A stretch of 55,437 bases of DNA. It comes from Prevotella sp. (GTDB lineage: Bacteria > Bacteroidota > Bacteroidia > Bacteroidales > Bacteroidaceae). The translations under genes and the position numbers were made by a program. Position 1 is the stretch's first letter. Every line of letters begins with the position of its first letter. Positions 33,996-43,214 of this stretch are shown here, piece after piece. Location: contig JALEKD010000013.1 in the NCBI GenBank assembly GCA_022769285.1, forward strand, positions 1 to 55,437. Reading direction: 5' to 3'. The notes beneath the pieces were generated by a model. It was given only the letters and a program-made list of their open reading frames with translations, was not told the DNA's origin and did no database searches.

Positions 33996-34572
33996 CATCG
34001 CCATCTTCGTATCAGGTAGCGGTACCAACTGCGAGAACATCGTCCGGCACTTTGCTCACCATCCGTCTATACAGGTGGCACTGGTGGTAAGCAGCAACCC
34101 GCGGGCAGGGGCCATTAGTCGGATAAAGCCCTATGGCATACCCACCTTGGTGGTCGACCGCGAGCGGCTGGCTTCCGAGGCATTTGTCCAGCAACTCCGC
34201 AGCGATTTTCAGATAGACTTTGTGGTGCTGGCGGGCTTCCTGATGCGTGTCCCCGATACCCTTACGCGTGCTTTTGACCATCGTATGGTCAACATCCACC
34301 CAGCCCTGCTGCCCCGTTATGGCGGCAAAGGCATGTATGGGCGGCATGTACACGAGGCCGTTAAGGCCAATGGCGAGGCCGAGACAGGTATGACCATACA
34401 CTGGGTAAGCAGCGTGATAGACGGAGGGGCCATTATCAGCCAGTTTACTACCGCCATAGCGCCCACCGATACCGTAGACGATATAGCCCATAAAGAGCAC
34501 GAGTTAGAGATGGCCCACTTCCCCAGCGAGATAGAGCGCATCATTGCCACCATGGACGCTGGCCAGGTGTAA
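33985..34572 (+). CDS. purN: Phosphoribosylglycinamide formyltransferase
   Basis: 195 residues from MRHNIAIFVSGSGTNC. PurN transfers a formyl group from 10-formyl-THF to GAR in purine synthesis. Visible motifs are SGSGTN (phosphate binding), FLMRVPDTL, the catalytic Asn-His in VNIHPALLPRYGGKG and the Asp in HWVSSVIDGGAIISQ. The start inside the 3' end of the S4 gene is required by the N-terminal motif. Confidence 0.95.
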   Translation: MRHNIAIFVSGSGTNCENIVRHFAHHPSIQVALVVSSNPRAGAISRIKPYGIPTLVVDRERLASEAFVQQLRSDFQIDFVVLAGFLMRVPDTLTRAFDHRMVNIHPALLPRYGGKGMYGRHVHEAVKANGEAETGMTIHWVSSVIDGGAIISQFTTAIAPTDTVDDIAHKEHELEMAHFPSEIERIIATMDAGQV

Positions 34573-34597
34573 GCCTTCTATACCTTAATTATATAAT

Positions 34598-35176
34598 ATG
34601 GTTACCTTATTAGAACTGCTGTTTCTGGCTGTGGCCTTGGCTATGGACTGTTTTACCGTGTCTACCGTCTGCGGGGTCATCATGCGCCGCATCCAGTGGG
34701 CCACCATCCTGCGTACCGCTGTGTTCTTCGGGCTGTTCCAGGCCCTGATGCCCCTTGTCGGGTGGGTGTGTACCTCGTTCTTTGCCTCGTATATTGGGGC
34801 CGTAGACCACTGGATAGCCTTCGGGCTACTGCTCTTCTTAGGCGGAAAGATGATTCACGAAGCCTTTCAGCCCGAGGAGCACCGCGGGTTTGACCCCACA
34901 AGCCTGCGCACTCAGTTGATGTTTGCCGTGGCTACCAGTATCGATGCCTTAGCCATCGGCATCTCGTTTGCCTGTACTGGCTACCGCCACCTGGCCGACC
35001 TGGCCGACCCCTTGGTGGTCATAGGCTTAGTGTCATTTGTTTTCTGTATAGCCGGCTATCTGTTGGGCATCCGCTTTGGCGACACCGTGAACCGCAGGGT
35101 GAAGCCCGAGATTTTCGGAGGTATCATTCTGATAGTGATAGGTGTCAAGGTGCTGCTGAGCCACCTAATGGCTTGA
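34598..35176 (+). CDS. mntP: Manganese efflux pump MntP
   Basis: 192 residues with six membrane helices. Conserved acidic positions occur in helix 1 (FLAVALAMDCFTVST) and helix 4 (VATSIDALAIGISFA); the GGKMIHEAF segment is typical. It exports Mn2+ from the cytoplasm. It lies 25 bp after purN; in many bacteria mntP is under a manganese riboswitch or MntR, but no such structure fits in this short gap. Confidence 0.92.
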   Translation: MVTLLELLFLAVALAMDCFTVSTVCGVIMRRIQWATILRTAVFFGLFQALMPLVGWVCTSFFASYIGAVDHWIAFGLLLFLGGKMIHEAFQPEEHRGFDPTSLRTQLMFAVATSIDALAIGISFACTGYRHLADLADPLVVIGLVSFVFCIAGYLLGIRFGDTVNRRVKPEIFGGIILIVIGVKVLLSHLMA

Positions 35177-35227
35177 GCGGCAATACCCTTTCAGCCTCTT
35201 ACTGGCGGCTCTGGCCGTGCTCATTAC

Positions 35228-35270
35228 CATTAGGGGCGATGTTTGGTAAGTCCAAGCATCGCCCCCTAAT
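35228..35270. terminator. Bidirectional terminator between mntP and the TonB-family receptor
   Basis: ATTAGGGGCGATGTTTGG pairs with CCAAGCATCGCCCCCTAAT (one bulge, one wobble) around TAAGT, between two convergent genes. Confidence 0.75.
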
Positions 35271-35308
35271 CGTGTTATATATAAATAGGTGTAGCCGTGG
35301 GTAGCGGG

Positions 35309-38284
35309 TTAGAACCGCATGTGACCGCCTCCGGGAGGAGGGCCGCCCGGGCCACTAAACCGGCCACGGCCGCCAGGGCCAGGGCCGTTGCCTGGGCGAC
35401 GGCGGTCGCCGTCGGGGCCACTCATGCCACGCTGTGCACTCTTGCCGCCAAACATGTTGAAGCGATACACCACGTGGAGCATAGCATAGCTGTTGATACT
35501 GTTGTACCACGTATCGCTACGTTGGAAAGCACTGAGCGTGCGACTGAAGTTGCTCTGCTGGTGCAGCAAGTCGTAGAACTGGAGCATCACAGTAAGCGGT
35601 TTGCCTTTGAGGAAGCCCTGCGAGAGCTGCACATTCCACAGCAGCTCATTGGTGTTCATCGAGTTGTCGTTGTAACCACGGCGGCTGTTCTGGTTTATGC
35701 TGGTAGAGAGGCCCGTTCCCCATGGCGCGTTGAGTGTTACCGACCCGCCGTAAGAGAACTGCCAGGTGTCCAGGTTGCTCTGGCTCTGCAGCTTGTTGCG
35801 GCCGTGGGTGTAGTTGACCGATCCGTTGAGCTCCACCTCCAGCCAGCTGTTGCGGTAGCCCACTCCTAAGCGCTCATTCAGGTTGAGCGACTGGGTACGG
35901 TTCTTCTGCACACCCGTGTTGCGGTCCAGGGTAAGATAACCCACGTTGTTGGCAAATGAAGCACGTGTATCTGTGTTGGTGTACCATGTTCCGGTAGAGT
36001 CAATAGACGTGCTGAACAGGAAACCACCGTTTATGTTCCAGTTGCCGTTAATGTTTTCGGGCCGTGTGGTACGTCCGCCGGTCACCTCGTCGTAAGTTAC
36101 CATGTTGCTGATAGAGTTGCTGGTGGTAGACATGCTCAGGTCAGCGTTAATGAACCTCGAATGGTTCTGGATGAAGTTGTTGTAGAACAGGTTCAGGTTG
36201 TTGGTAAACGAGGGCTTCAGTCCGGGGTTACCCTTGGATATGTCCAGAGGGTTGCTGTCGTCCGTTATGTCGAGCAGTTGGCTCATGCTGGGCTGGCTGG
36301 TCGTTCCCCGGTAGCGTATGCGCAGCTGGTGCTGACGGCTGAACCTGTAGCGGAAGTCCAGCGTGGGCGCAAAGTTGGTTACCGACCGAACTGTGTCTAC
36401 GTGTACGCCCTGATAGTCCTGCAGGTACTTAGAGCGCTGAGGCTGTATCATAAAGCCAGCGTTCAGGGTGTAGTTACTGCGGATGAGCTTGAACGTGAGG
36501 TTCATCTCGTGTATATAGTTGTTGTACTCCGAGTAGCGGCTCAGCGCCTGGTCGTAGTAGTCGCCTATGCTGCCGGGCAGCCGGTCCAGATACTGGCCCC
36601 ATGTACGGTACGCGGGGGTGATGCCATCGAACAGGCCGCTGCCCACGTTGCTGAAATCGAACGTAGAGCGGTTGCTCTTGCTGTGGCTGAACCTGAAGTT
36701 GTACCTGAACTGCAAGAAGGCACCCTTGAACAGCGGCTCGCTGTATGTAGCCGTCAGGTGGTAGTTGTAGTTATCGGTAGGCATCAGGTTGTAGCGGTTG
36801 GTCTGGTAAGTAGAGTCGAGCCCCTCGGCAGTCTGCTTGAGCCACAGATGAGTGGCGTTCATCGACAGGCTCTCGCTGTCGCTCTTGCTGTAGCCGCCCC
36901 CAGCGCCAAAGGTAATGTTGCGTCCGCGCGAGTTGAGTTTGCGGTTTATCTGCAGCGTGCCGTTCAGATTCTTGCTGTTGCTGTAACTGATGGAGTTACT
37001 TTTCTGCGAGTTGACAACTATCTTGTCGCGGTTCAGTTCCTCAAGGGCATCGTCGTCGAGTGGATTCTCCACGTAGAGATAAGGGTCCTGGTTGTACGAG
37101 GCCGAGGCCGAAGTAGAGCGACCGTCATTAGCCGACCACGAGAACGTGGGGCGGAACATGATGTTAGTCAGGGTGTCGGGCTGCCACTCTATACGTCCCT
37201 GGGCGTTCCAGCTGTCGCCGCGCGTGTAGTTCTGGCGTATGCTGTTAGAGAAAGAACCCACCTGGCTGACGAAGTTCTCAGCCGAGTTACGCGAGTAGGC
37301 GTCGCCGTCGCTGTGATTCCAGAAGGCACTTAGGTCTATTCTCAGCTTGTTGCGCTTCTCGTAGTTGTAGTTCATGCCCAGCATCTTAGTGGCGTTGAGT
37401 CCCTGTCGGCCGCCGCCAAAGCCACGGCGCCCGCCACCAGGGAAGCCCATATCGTTGACGTTGTTGGCATTGGCAAACACCATGAACCGGTTGTCGCCGT
37501 TCATCACCGCCCCCATGCCACGCTCAGCGTAGCGACTGTGGTTGCCTATTCCTAAGTCCACGTTGGCAAACATGCCCCGGTTCATACCCTTTTTTAGGCC
37601 AAAGTCGAGCACGGTAGTCTCCTCGCCGTCGTCTATGCCCGTAACGCGGGCCAGGTCGCTTTTCTCCTCGTATGCCTTAACCTTCTCCACTATCGATGTG
37701 GGCAGGTTCTTCATGGCTATCTTGGTATCGCCCGTCATAAACTCTTTGCCGTCTACCAGTATCTTCTTAACCTCCTTTCCGTTGTGCGTTATCTTGCCGT
37801 TCTCGTCTACCTCTACGCCCGGCAGCCGCTTCACCAGTTCCTCTATGGTCGAGCCCTCGGGCGTGCGGTAAGCCGCGCTGTTATATATAAAGGTATCTTC
37901 CTTGACGGTCACCTTGAGAGCCTTTCCCACCACCTGGGCCTCTTTCAGCAGCTTGGCGTCGGCCTTCATCACTATCTTGCCCAGTGCCAGGTTCTTGCCC
38001 TCGCTTATCTGTACATGCTTAATGATGGTCTGGTAGCCCACGCTCGATATGCGCAGGATGTACTTGGCGTCCTTGGGCGCCTTCAACTTGAATATACCCT
38101 CGCTGTTGCTCAGCGTTCCGCCGGCATAGGTACTGTCTGTGTGTAGCAGCTGTACCGTGGCCTGCTCCATGGGCTCCTTGGTCTCGGCATCGGTTAGTTG
38201 GGCCGAGATGAGGCGTTCCTGTGCCCCCACATTGAGGGCGAGCAGTAGGCCCAGCGCTACAAGTAGAATAGCTTTTAGCTTCAT
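35309..38284 (-). CDS. TonB-dependent receptor-like outer-membrane protein (OMP_b-brl_3 type)
   Basis: 991 residues with a signal peptide (MKLKAILLVALGLLLALNVGAQ; start 38284). A carboxypeptidase-regulatory-like domain (about 23-110, ISAQLTDAETKEPMEQATVQLL), a plug-like region (about 120-230, TPEGSTIEELVKRLPGVEVDENGK, KILVDGKEFMTGD) and a large barrel follow. It resembles the family near PF14905, which lacks a classic TonB box and whose cargo is unknown. Odd features are Gly/Arg-rich inserts (GFPGGGRRGFGGGRQGLN) and, after the last barrel strand (VVYRFNMFGGKSA), a disordered Gly/Pro/Arg tail of about 45 residues ending GGGHMRF. No SusD partner is adjacent. Confidence 0.88.
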   Translation of the reverse strand: MKLKAILLVALGLLLALNVGAQERLISAQLTDAETKEPMEQATVQLLHTDSTYAGGTLSNSEGIFKLKAPKDAKYILRISSVGYQTIIKHVQISEGKNLALGKIVMKADAKLLKEAQVVGKALKVTVKEDTFIYNSAAYRTPEGSTIEELVKRLPGVEVDENGKITHNGKEVKKILVDGKEFMTGDTKIAMKNLPTSIVEKVKAYEEKSDLARVTGIDDGEETTVLDFGLKKGMNRGMFANVDLGIGNHSRYAERGMGAVMNGDNRFMVFANANNVNDMGFPGGGRRGFGGGRQGLNATKMLGMNYNYEKRNKLRIDLSAFWNHSDGDAYSRNSAENFVSQVGSFSNSIRQNYTRGDSWNAQGRIEWQPDTLTNIMFRPTFSWSANDGRSTSASASYNQDPYLYVENPLDDDALEELNRDKIVVNSQKSNSISYSNSKNLNGTLQINRKLNSRGRNITFGAGGGYSKSDSESLSMNATHLWLKQTAEGLDSTYQTNRYNLMPTDNYNYHLTATYSEPLFKGAFLQFRYNFRFSHSKSNRSTFDFSNVGSGLFDGITPAYRTWGQYLDRLPGSIGDYYDQALSRYSEYNNYIHEMNLTFKLIRSNYTLNAGFMIQPQRSKYLQDYQGVHVDTVRSVTNFAPTLDFRYRFSRQHQLRIRYRGTTSQPSMSQLLDITDDSNPLDISKGNPGLKPSFTNNLNLFYNNFIQNHSRFINADLSMSTTSNSISNMVTYDEVTGGRTTRPENINGNWNINGGFLFSTSIDSTGTWYTNTDTRASFANNVGYLTLDRNTGVQKNRTQSLNLNERLGVGYRNSWLEVELNGSVNYTHGRNKLQSQSNLDTWQFSYGGSVTLNAPWGTGLSTSINQNSRRGYNDNSMNTNELLWNVQLSQGFLKGKPLTVMLQFYDLLHQQSNFSRTLSAFQRSDTWYNSINSYAMLHVVYRFNMFGGKSAQRGMSGPDGDRRRPGNGPGPGGRGRFSGPGGPPPGGGHMRF

Positions 38285-38469
38285 TTTTGTATAATTTCGG
38301 TTATGTTTACAGACTTTGGACGTATCGTGGTGGTGATGGTTTAAGCCACGGCCCACTTTTTTTACATTCTGATGCACATAGGGGCCGTCAGGTGCGCAAA
38401 AAGGGTGGTTATAATGATAAAAACTCTTAATATTTGTCAGCTGCCCGTGGCCAATAGAGCGCTTTTTGC

Positions 38470-38477
38470 TACTTTTG
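38470..38477 (+). promoter_or_regulatory. Promoter -7 box for aroB
   Basis: TACTTTTG, 25 bp before the ATG at 38503, so the leader is about 18 nt. No clear TTTG at the expected upstream distance. Confidence 0.5.
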
Positions 38478-38502
38478 TTGCACACACCAGTACTTATATG
38501 TT

Positions 38503-39576
38503 ATGAAACAGTCCACTATATCATCGTCTATGCACCAGCGGGTCATCCTCACATCACACTTGAGTTGCGACCTTACCATGGCCATTTCCGAGTGTGAACA
38601 CGACCGCATCTTTATTCTTACCGATACCCATACCCAGGCCCACTGCCTGCCCGTTATCCAGTCTTACCTCAGTCTGCGCGATGCCACCCCTATCAGCATC
38701 CCAGCCTCTGACACCCACAAGGATCTGCACTCGCTCACCCATGTGTGGCAGTCGCTCCAGCAGGGTGGGGCCACGCGCCACTCGCTGCTCATCAACCTGG
38801 GCGGCGGCATGGTTACCGACCTCGGCGGGTTTGCCGCCTCTACCTTCAAGCGAGGCATAGACTTTATCAATATACCCACCACGCTGCTGTCTATGGTCGA
38901 TGCCTCGGTGGGAGGCAAGACCGGCATCAACTTTGGCGGACTCAAGAACGAGATAGGCGTGTTCAGCGAGGCCCGCTACGTGCTTCTCTGTACCGACTTC
39001 CTGCGTACGCAGGACGATGAGAACCTCCGCTCTGGCTACGCTGAGATGCTCAAGCACGGCCTTATCTCCGACACGGCCAACTGGGCCGAGCTGCTCCGCT
39101 TCGACCTCGCCCAGCCCGACTACGACCATCTGCGCCAGATGCTGGCCCGCTCGGTGGCCGTTAAAGAGCGCATTGTGGCCCAGGATCCATTCGAGCAGGG
39201 CATCCGCAAGGCTCTCAATTTAGGCCATACCATCGGCCACGCCATCGAGAGCCTGTGCCTGCAGCGCCGCCCCATCCTGCACGGTTATGCCGTGGCTTAC
39301 GGGCTGGTGGCCGAGCTCTATTTGAGCAGCCTGCGTATGCACTTTCCTACTGACAAGTTGCGGCAGACGGTTAGCTACATACGCCAGTACTACGGAGAGC
39401 CCGACATTACCTGCGACGATTATCCGCAGCTTATCCAACTGATGCACCACGACAAGAAAAACACTGGCAGCGACATCAATGTTACCCTCCTGAGCGATAT
39501 CGGTGCCCTGCACATCAACCAGATAGTGAGCGAGGCCGAGATTCGCGATGCCCTCGACTTCCTGCGCGAGGGATAG
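38503..39576 (+). CDS. aroB: 3-dehydroquinate synthase
   Basis: 357 residues. AroB converts DAHP to 3-dehydroquinate in the shikimate pathway using NAD+ and a divalent metal. Motifs are LINLGGGMVTDLGGFAASTFKRG (NAD binding), IPTTLLSMVDASVGGKTGINFGG, the metal ligands in LNLGHTIGHAIE and HGYAVAYG, and the C-terminal MHHDKKN. A second possible start (MHQRVIL) lies nine codons in. It is transcribed alone. Confidence 0.95.
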   Translation: MKQSTISSSMHQRVILTSHLSCDLTMAISECEHDRIFILTDTHTQAHCLPVIQSYLSLRDATPISIPASDTHKDLHSLTHVWQSLQQGGATRHSLLINLGGGMVTDLGGFAASTFKRGIDFINIPTTLLSMVDASVGGKTGINFGGLKNEIGVFSEARYVLLCTDFLRTQDDENLRSGYAEMLKHGLISDTANWAELLRFDLAQPDYDHLRQMLARSVAVKERIVAQDPFEQGIRKALNLGHTIGHAIESLCLQRRPILHGYAVAYGLVAELYLSSLRMHFPTDKLRQTVSYIRQYYGEPDITCDDYPQLIQLMHHDKKNTGSDINVTLLSDIGALHINQIVSEAEIRDALDFLREG

Positions 39577-39729
39577 GCGGCCGGCCATCGGTACCAGTCC
39601 TGAAAAAGTTGACGTTAGAATAAACGTGTGGGCAGTAGGCGGCGCCATGACAGCCATGCGTGCCTCCATGTGGGCAACGCGCGCTGTAGGCGGGAGCGCC
39701 CTTACCACTAAAGCACCCGCAAATATTCC

Positions 39730-39828
39730 GGGGATTATCGCGAGAAAACAAAAGACCGACCTTTGCGTTTCTAAAGACGGCTCCCAGCATCGTAAAGGTC
39801 GGTCTCCCCGAACAGGGCGATAATCCCC
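39730..39828 (-). repeat. Hairpin repeat, copy B, within a nested perfect palindrome
   Basis: On the minus strand this copy contains the same core as copies A and C. Its inner stem GACCGACCTTT/AAAGGTCGGTC is perfect (plus 39794-39804 and 39754-39764) and is followed by TTTT. It is enclosed by a second perfect 12-base pair of arms, GGGGATTATCGC (39730-39741) and GCGATAATCCCC (39817-39828). It lies 150 bp after aroB. Minus-strand sequence just upstream (plus 39850-39895) is purine-rich like the left arm of copy C. Confidence 0.85.
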
Positions 39829-40056
39829 GTTATCCTGGAGCGCCTTTCTCAAGCACTGATTTTTACCTTTCTACTTTTTTTCCCTTTTCTCAGTCCCCAT
39901 GTTTCTGCTCATCACTCTCATTTTAGAGGTCAGGGAGCCTGTGGCTGCTATGAATACCACTTGTGGGAGGACTTTTTGGGTCGTCCTTTTCTCCTTTAGT
40001 TTGTTGGCGATTAAGTGTTTTTTTACAATTTATGCGATTATTTGTCTATTTTACGC

Positions 40057-40064
40057 TAACTTTG
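40057..40064 (+). promoter_or_regulatory. Promoter -7 box for rlmN
   Basis: TAACTTTG, 99 bp before the ATG. A TTTG at 40041-40044 is closer than usual. The leader, about 90 nt, contains GCTCGGCCCATCG and GGCTCGGCCC repeats. Confidence 0.5.
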
Positions 40065-40163
40065 CATAAATTGGTATCCTCTATGCCCTGGGTGAAAGCT
40101 CGGCCCATCGTGGCTCGGCCCTTATGGGTAGCAGGAGGCGCTGCCTATATATAATAAGGTATA

Positions 40164-41210
40164 ATGGAAACGACAAAGACTCCTCTCTTAGGCATGACGC
40201 TGGCCGAACTGAAAGACGTGGCCCGTCAGATGGGCATGCCCGCCTTTGCGGGTGGCCAGATGGCCCGTTGGCTCTATCAGCGTCATGTGGCTATGATAGA
40301 CGAGATGACAGATATATCCAAGGCCAACCGCCAGAAGTTGGCCGAGGCTTACACGGTGGGCTGCCAGGCCCCCATCGACGAGCAGCGGTCTGTAGACGGT
40401 ACGGTAAAGTACCTCTTCCCCACGGCCGAGGGCAAGTTTGTCGAGACGGTGTACATACCCGACCACGACCGCGCCACCCTCTGCGTGTCCTCGCAGGTGG
40501 GCTGCAAGATGAACTGCCTGTTCTGCCAGACCGGCAAGCAGGGTTTTGAGGGCAGTCTGACGGCTACCGATATCCTGAACCAAGTCTACTCGCTGCCCGA
40601 GCGCGACACGCTGACAAACATAGTGTTCATGGGGCAGGGCGAGCCTATGGATAACCTGGACAATGTACTCAGGGCCACCCAGGTGCTTACCGCCGACTAC
40701 GGCTATGCCTGGAGCCCCAAGCGCATCACGGTCTCCTCGGTTGGGGTGAGGCACAAGCTACAGCGCTTCCTCGATGAGAGCGACTGCCATGTGGCCATCA
40801 GTCTGCACGCCCCTAACCACGAGCTGCGTAGCAGCCTCATGCCGGCCGAGCGCGGTATGGGCATCGAGGAGGTAGTGGACCTGCTGCGCAACTACGACTT
40901 CGCCCACCAGCGTCGCCTCTCCTTCGAGTACATTGTCTTTGACGGCGTCAACGACAGCAAGGAGCACGCCCAGCAGATTATCCATCTGCTGCGGGGTCTG
41001 GACTGCCGTATCAATCTGATAAGGTTCCACCAGATACCCGAGGTGAACCTCCGCGGGGTAGACGACCGCCGCATGGAAGCCTTCCGCGACTACCTTACCC
41101 AGCATGGTGTGTTTACCACCATCAGGGCCAGTCGCGGGCAGGACATCTATGCCGCCTGTGGACTGCTCAGTACCTCGAAGAAGATAGGCGAGGTTCGTCA
41201 TGAACATTAA
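40164..41210 (+). CDS. rlmN: Dual-specificity rRNA/tRNA adenine-C2 methyltransferase RlmN
   Basis: 348 residues. This radical-SAM enzyme methylates A2503 of 23S rRNA and A37 of some tRNAs. The cluster-binding CxxxCxxC is in SSQVGCKMNCLFCQTGKQG (Cys 114, 118 and 121). FMGQGEPMDNL, VSLHAPNHELRSSLMP-like and YIVFDGVNDSKEHA match the family, and the methyl-carrying Cys is in RGQDIYAACG near the C-terminus. The gene overlaps the next by 11 bp. Confidence 0.95.
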   Translation: METTKTPLLGMTLAELKDVARQMGMPAFAGGQMARWLYQRHVAMIDEMTDISKANRQKLAEAYTVGCQAPIDEQRSVDGTVKYLFPTAEGKFVETVYIPDHDRATLCVSSQVGCKMNCLFCQTGKQGFEGSLTATDILNQVYSLPERDTLTNIVFMGQGEPMDNLDNVLRATQVLTADYGYAWSPKRITVSSVGVRHKLQRFLDESDCHVAISLHAPNHELRSSLMPAERGMGIEEVVDLLRNYDFAHQRRLSFEYIVFDGVNDSKEHAQQIIHLLRGLDCRINLIRFHQIPEVNLRGVDDRRMEAFRDYLTQHGVFTTIRASRGQDIYAACGLLSTSKKIGEVRHEH

Positions 41211-42069
41211 GGTCGCAGCCTGTGTGGCCTGGGTCTGTGCGCTGGTAGCCTGTAACGGCGGTGGCGGCATGCCGGCCAGCAGTAGCAAGCCCTGCGAGGT
41301 GGTGGTGGCTGCCGACAGCCTGAACCTTATCGGGCCGATGCTGGAGCGTCCTTACGGGGGGCTTCCCCAGGCAGAGCCGGCCCACGATGTAGTACGCATC
41401 GGGACCGCTGAGCCAACGGGGCTGTACCGCTACGCGCGGGCCATGGTGGTGTACAGGCGGGGCGAGGTTCTGAGGGCGGTGCGCGACCGCTATGCCCATC
41501 CGCAGATAATCGTCTATACCGATGGCACCGCACCCCGGCAGGTAGAAGCCACTTTAGAGCGCTTCGAGACGGTGTGCCACGTGACTGAACTGAAGGCCCG
41601 GCACAACAAGGCTGCCGCGAGCCTCGTAGCTAAACGGTGGGGACTCAGGGTGTGGCTGCCGGCCGATATGTCGGTGCGCGTAGACCGCCCCAGATTTGTG
41701 TGGATGGCCGGCGAGACGGCTCGCGCTACTACCGGGGTATGCGTCTTCAGCCTGACAGACACCCGCAGGGTGGCCGAGCAGACTGACAGCGTGCTGCGCA
41801 TCAACCTGAAGGGCGAAACCGACAGCATGTACATGCAGCTGGTACGCCCCACACTGCGCACCACCACCATGTCCCACGGCGGCGTGTGGATACAGGGGCT
41901 GTGGGCCATGCAGGGCGACGCGATGGGCGGCCCCATGGCCATGCGGGTGGTGAGACACCGCGACCAGACGATGGCGGTATTGGTCTTTGCCTACGCGCCA
42001 GCCATGGCCAAGCGCAACCTGATGGTGGCGCTCAAGTCGGTGCTCTATACGATAGACAGTAATACATAA
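41200..42069 (+). CDS. DUF4837 family lipoprotein
   Basis: 289 residues with a lipoprotein signal (VAACVAWVCALVAC). DUF4837 proteins are restricted to Bacteroidota and of unknown function. Here the mature part has an N-terminal Rossmann-like segment (CEVVVAADSLNLIGPML) and a C-terminal beta domain (GGVWIQGLWAMQGDAMGGPM). The rlmN-DUF4837-pdxA order supports the call. The ATG overlaps the end of rlmN, so translation is probably coupled. Confidence 0.8.
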   Translation: MNIKVAACVAWVCALVACNGGGGMPASSSKPCEVVVAADSLNLIGPMLERPYGGLPQAEPAHDVVRIGTAEPTGLYRYARAMVVYRRGEVLRAVRDRYAHPQIIVYTDGTAPRQVEATLERFETVCHVTELKARHNKAAASLVAKRWGLRVWLPADMSVRVDRPRFVWMAGETARATTGVCVFSLTDTRRVAEQTDSVLRINLKGETDSMYMQLVRPTLRTTTMSHGGVWIQGLWAMQGDAMGGPMAMRVVRHRDQTMAVLVFAYAPAMAKRNLMVALKSVLYTIDSNT

Positions 42070-42085
42070 ACTATATATAACTACT

Positions 42086-43186
42086 ATGACCGAGAATAGG
42101 AAAATACGTGTGGCCATAACCCACGGCGATACTAACGGTATCGGATACGAACTTATTTTTAAGACTTTTGCTGCGCCGGAGATGTTGGAACTCTGTACGC
42201 CCATCGTGTATGGATCGCCCAAGGTGGCAGCCTATCACCGCAAGGCCCTCGGCATCGAGGCCAACTTCAGCATTATCGGCAGCGCAGACGAGGCCAAGGA
42301 TGGGCGGGTCAATATGCTGGCCACCTTTGACGACGAGGTGAAGGTAGAGCTTGGCATGCCGAGCGAGGAGGCTGGCCATGCGGCCCTCACGGCCCTTGAC
42401 AAGGCGGTGGTAGACTTTCATGACCATCTGTACGACGTGCTGGTAACAGCACCGGTGTACGCCGAGAGCATCAACAACCACGGGTTGCAGTTCAAGAGCC
42501 AGGCCAACTACATAGGAGAATGTTTTGCCGAGCGCGACCAGGCCATGACCATCCTGGTAAACGACAGTATGCGCGTGGGACTGATGACTGACAACGTGGC
42601 GGTCAAGGACATTGCTACCAAGATAACCCAGGAGTCGCTCACGGAGAAAATTAAGTTGTTCGCACAGGCTCTGAAGCGCGACTTCCGTATCTCTAACCCT
42701 CGGGTGGCCGTGCTGGCTCTGAACCCCACACTGGGGGCCGAGGAGCGCGATGTCATTAAGCCCGTCATAGAGCAACTGGCTGACAACCAGGTCAATGCTT
42801 TCGGTCCCTATACGGCCGACAACTTTTTCAGCAACAATCTCTACAACGATTTCGACGGCGTTCTGGCCATGTATCACGACCAGGGCATGACGCCGTTTCT
42901 GACCCTTACGCCCGAGGGAGGCGTTGAGATGGTGTCGGGACTGCCCATCGTGTGTACGTCGACCCTCCAGGGGGCTTCGTACGACATCGCGGGCAAGGAC
43001 GTGGCCGATGAGAGTGCGCTGCGCAGGGCCATCTACCTGGCCATGGACGTGTGCCGTAACCGAGCCATGTACGATGAGCCTTTTGAGAACCCTCTGCCCA
43101 AGCTCTATCACGAAAAGCGCGACGAGAGCGAGAAGGTGCGCTTCGCTATCCCTAAGAAGCACGAGGACAGTATCAAGGAACGGTAA
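42086..43186 (+). CDS. pdxA: 4-hydroxythreonine-4-phosphate dehydrogenase
   Basis: 366 residues. PdxA oxidises 4-phosphohydroxy-L-threonine in vitamin B6 synthesis with a divalent metal. Motifs are ITHGDTNGIGYELIFKTF, VTAPVYAESINN, the metal ligand in AMYHDQGMTPFLTL, and SGLPIVCTSTLQGASYDIAGK. The usual PDHGTAYDIAGKG is altered to TLQGASYDIAGKD, as in other Bacteroidota forms. It follows DUF4837 by 16 bp. Confidence 0.92.
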   Translation: MTENRKIRVAITHGDTNGIGYELIFKTFAAPEMLELCTPIVYGSPKVAAYHRKALGIEANFSIIGSADEAKDGRVNMLATFDDEVKVELGMPSEEAGHAALTALDKAVVDFHDHLYDVLVTAPVYAESINNHGLQFKSQANYIGECFAERDQAMTILVNDSMRVGLMTDNVAVKDIATKITQESLTEKIKLFAQALKRDFRISNPRVAVLALNPTLGAEERDVIKPVIEQLADNQVNAFGPYTADNFFSNNLYNDFDGVLAMYHDQGMTPFLTLTPEGGVEMVSGLPIVCTSTLQGASYDIAGKDVADESALRRAIYLAMDVCRNRAMYDEPFENPLPKLYHEKRDESEKVRFAIPKKHEDSIKER

Positions 43187-43214
43187 GCGGGCGGCTACGC
43201 CCCGGTAAGCAGCG

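Larger units (their letters stand above)
39577..40163. other. Intergenic region between aroB and rlmN
   Basis: 587 bp. Apart from repeat copy B (39730-39828) and the rlmN promoter (40057-40064), I see no gene. 39580-39720 contains GC-rich palindromic pieces (GGCCGGCC; GGGAGCGCCC) and 39860-40010 is pyrimidine-rich like the sequence beside copy A. Confidence 0.5.

Noticed and set aside
36161..37333. 390-codon plus-strand open frame opposite the TonB-family receptor
   Set aside because: Composition is a Val/Ala/Arg-rich shadow of the receptor gene, with no start signal or motif.
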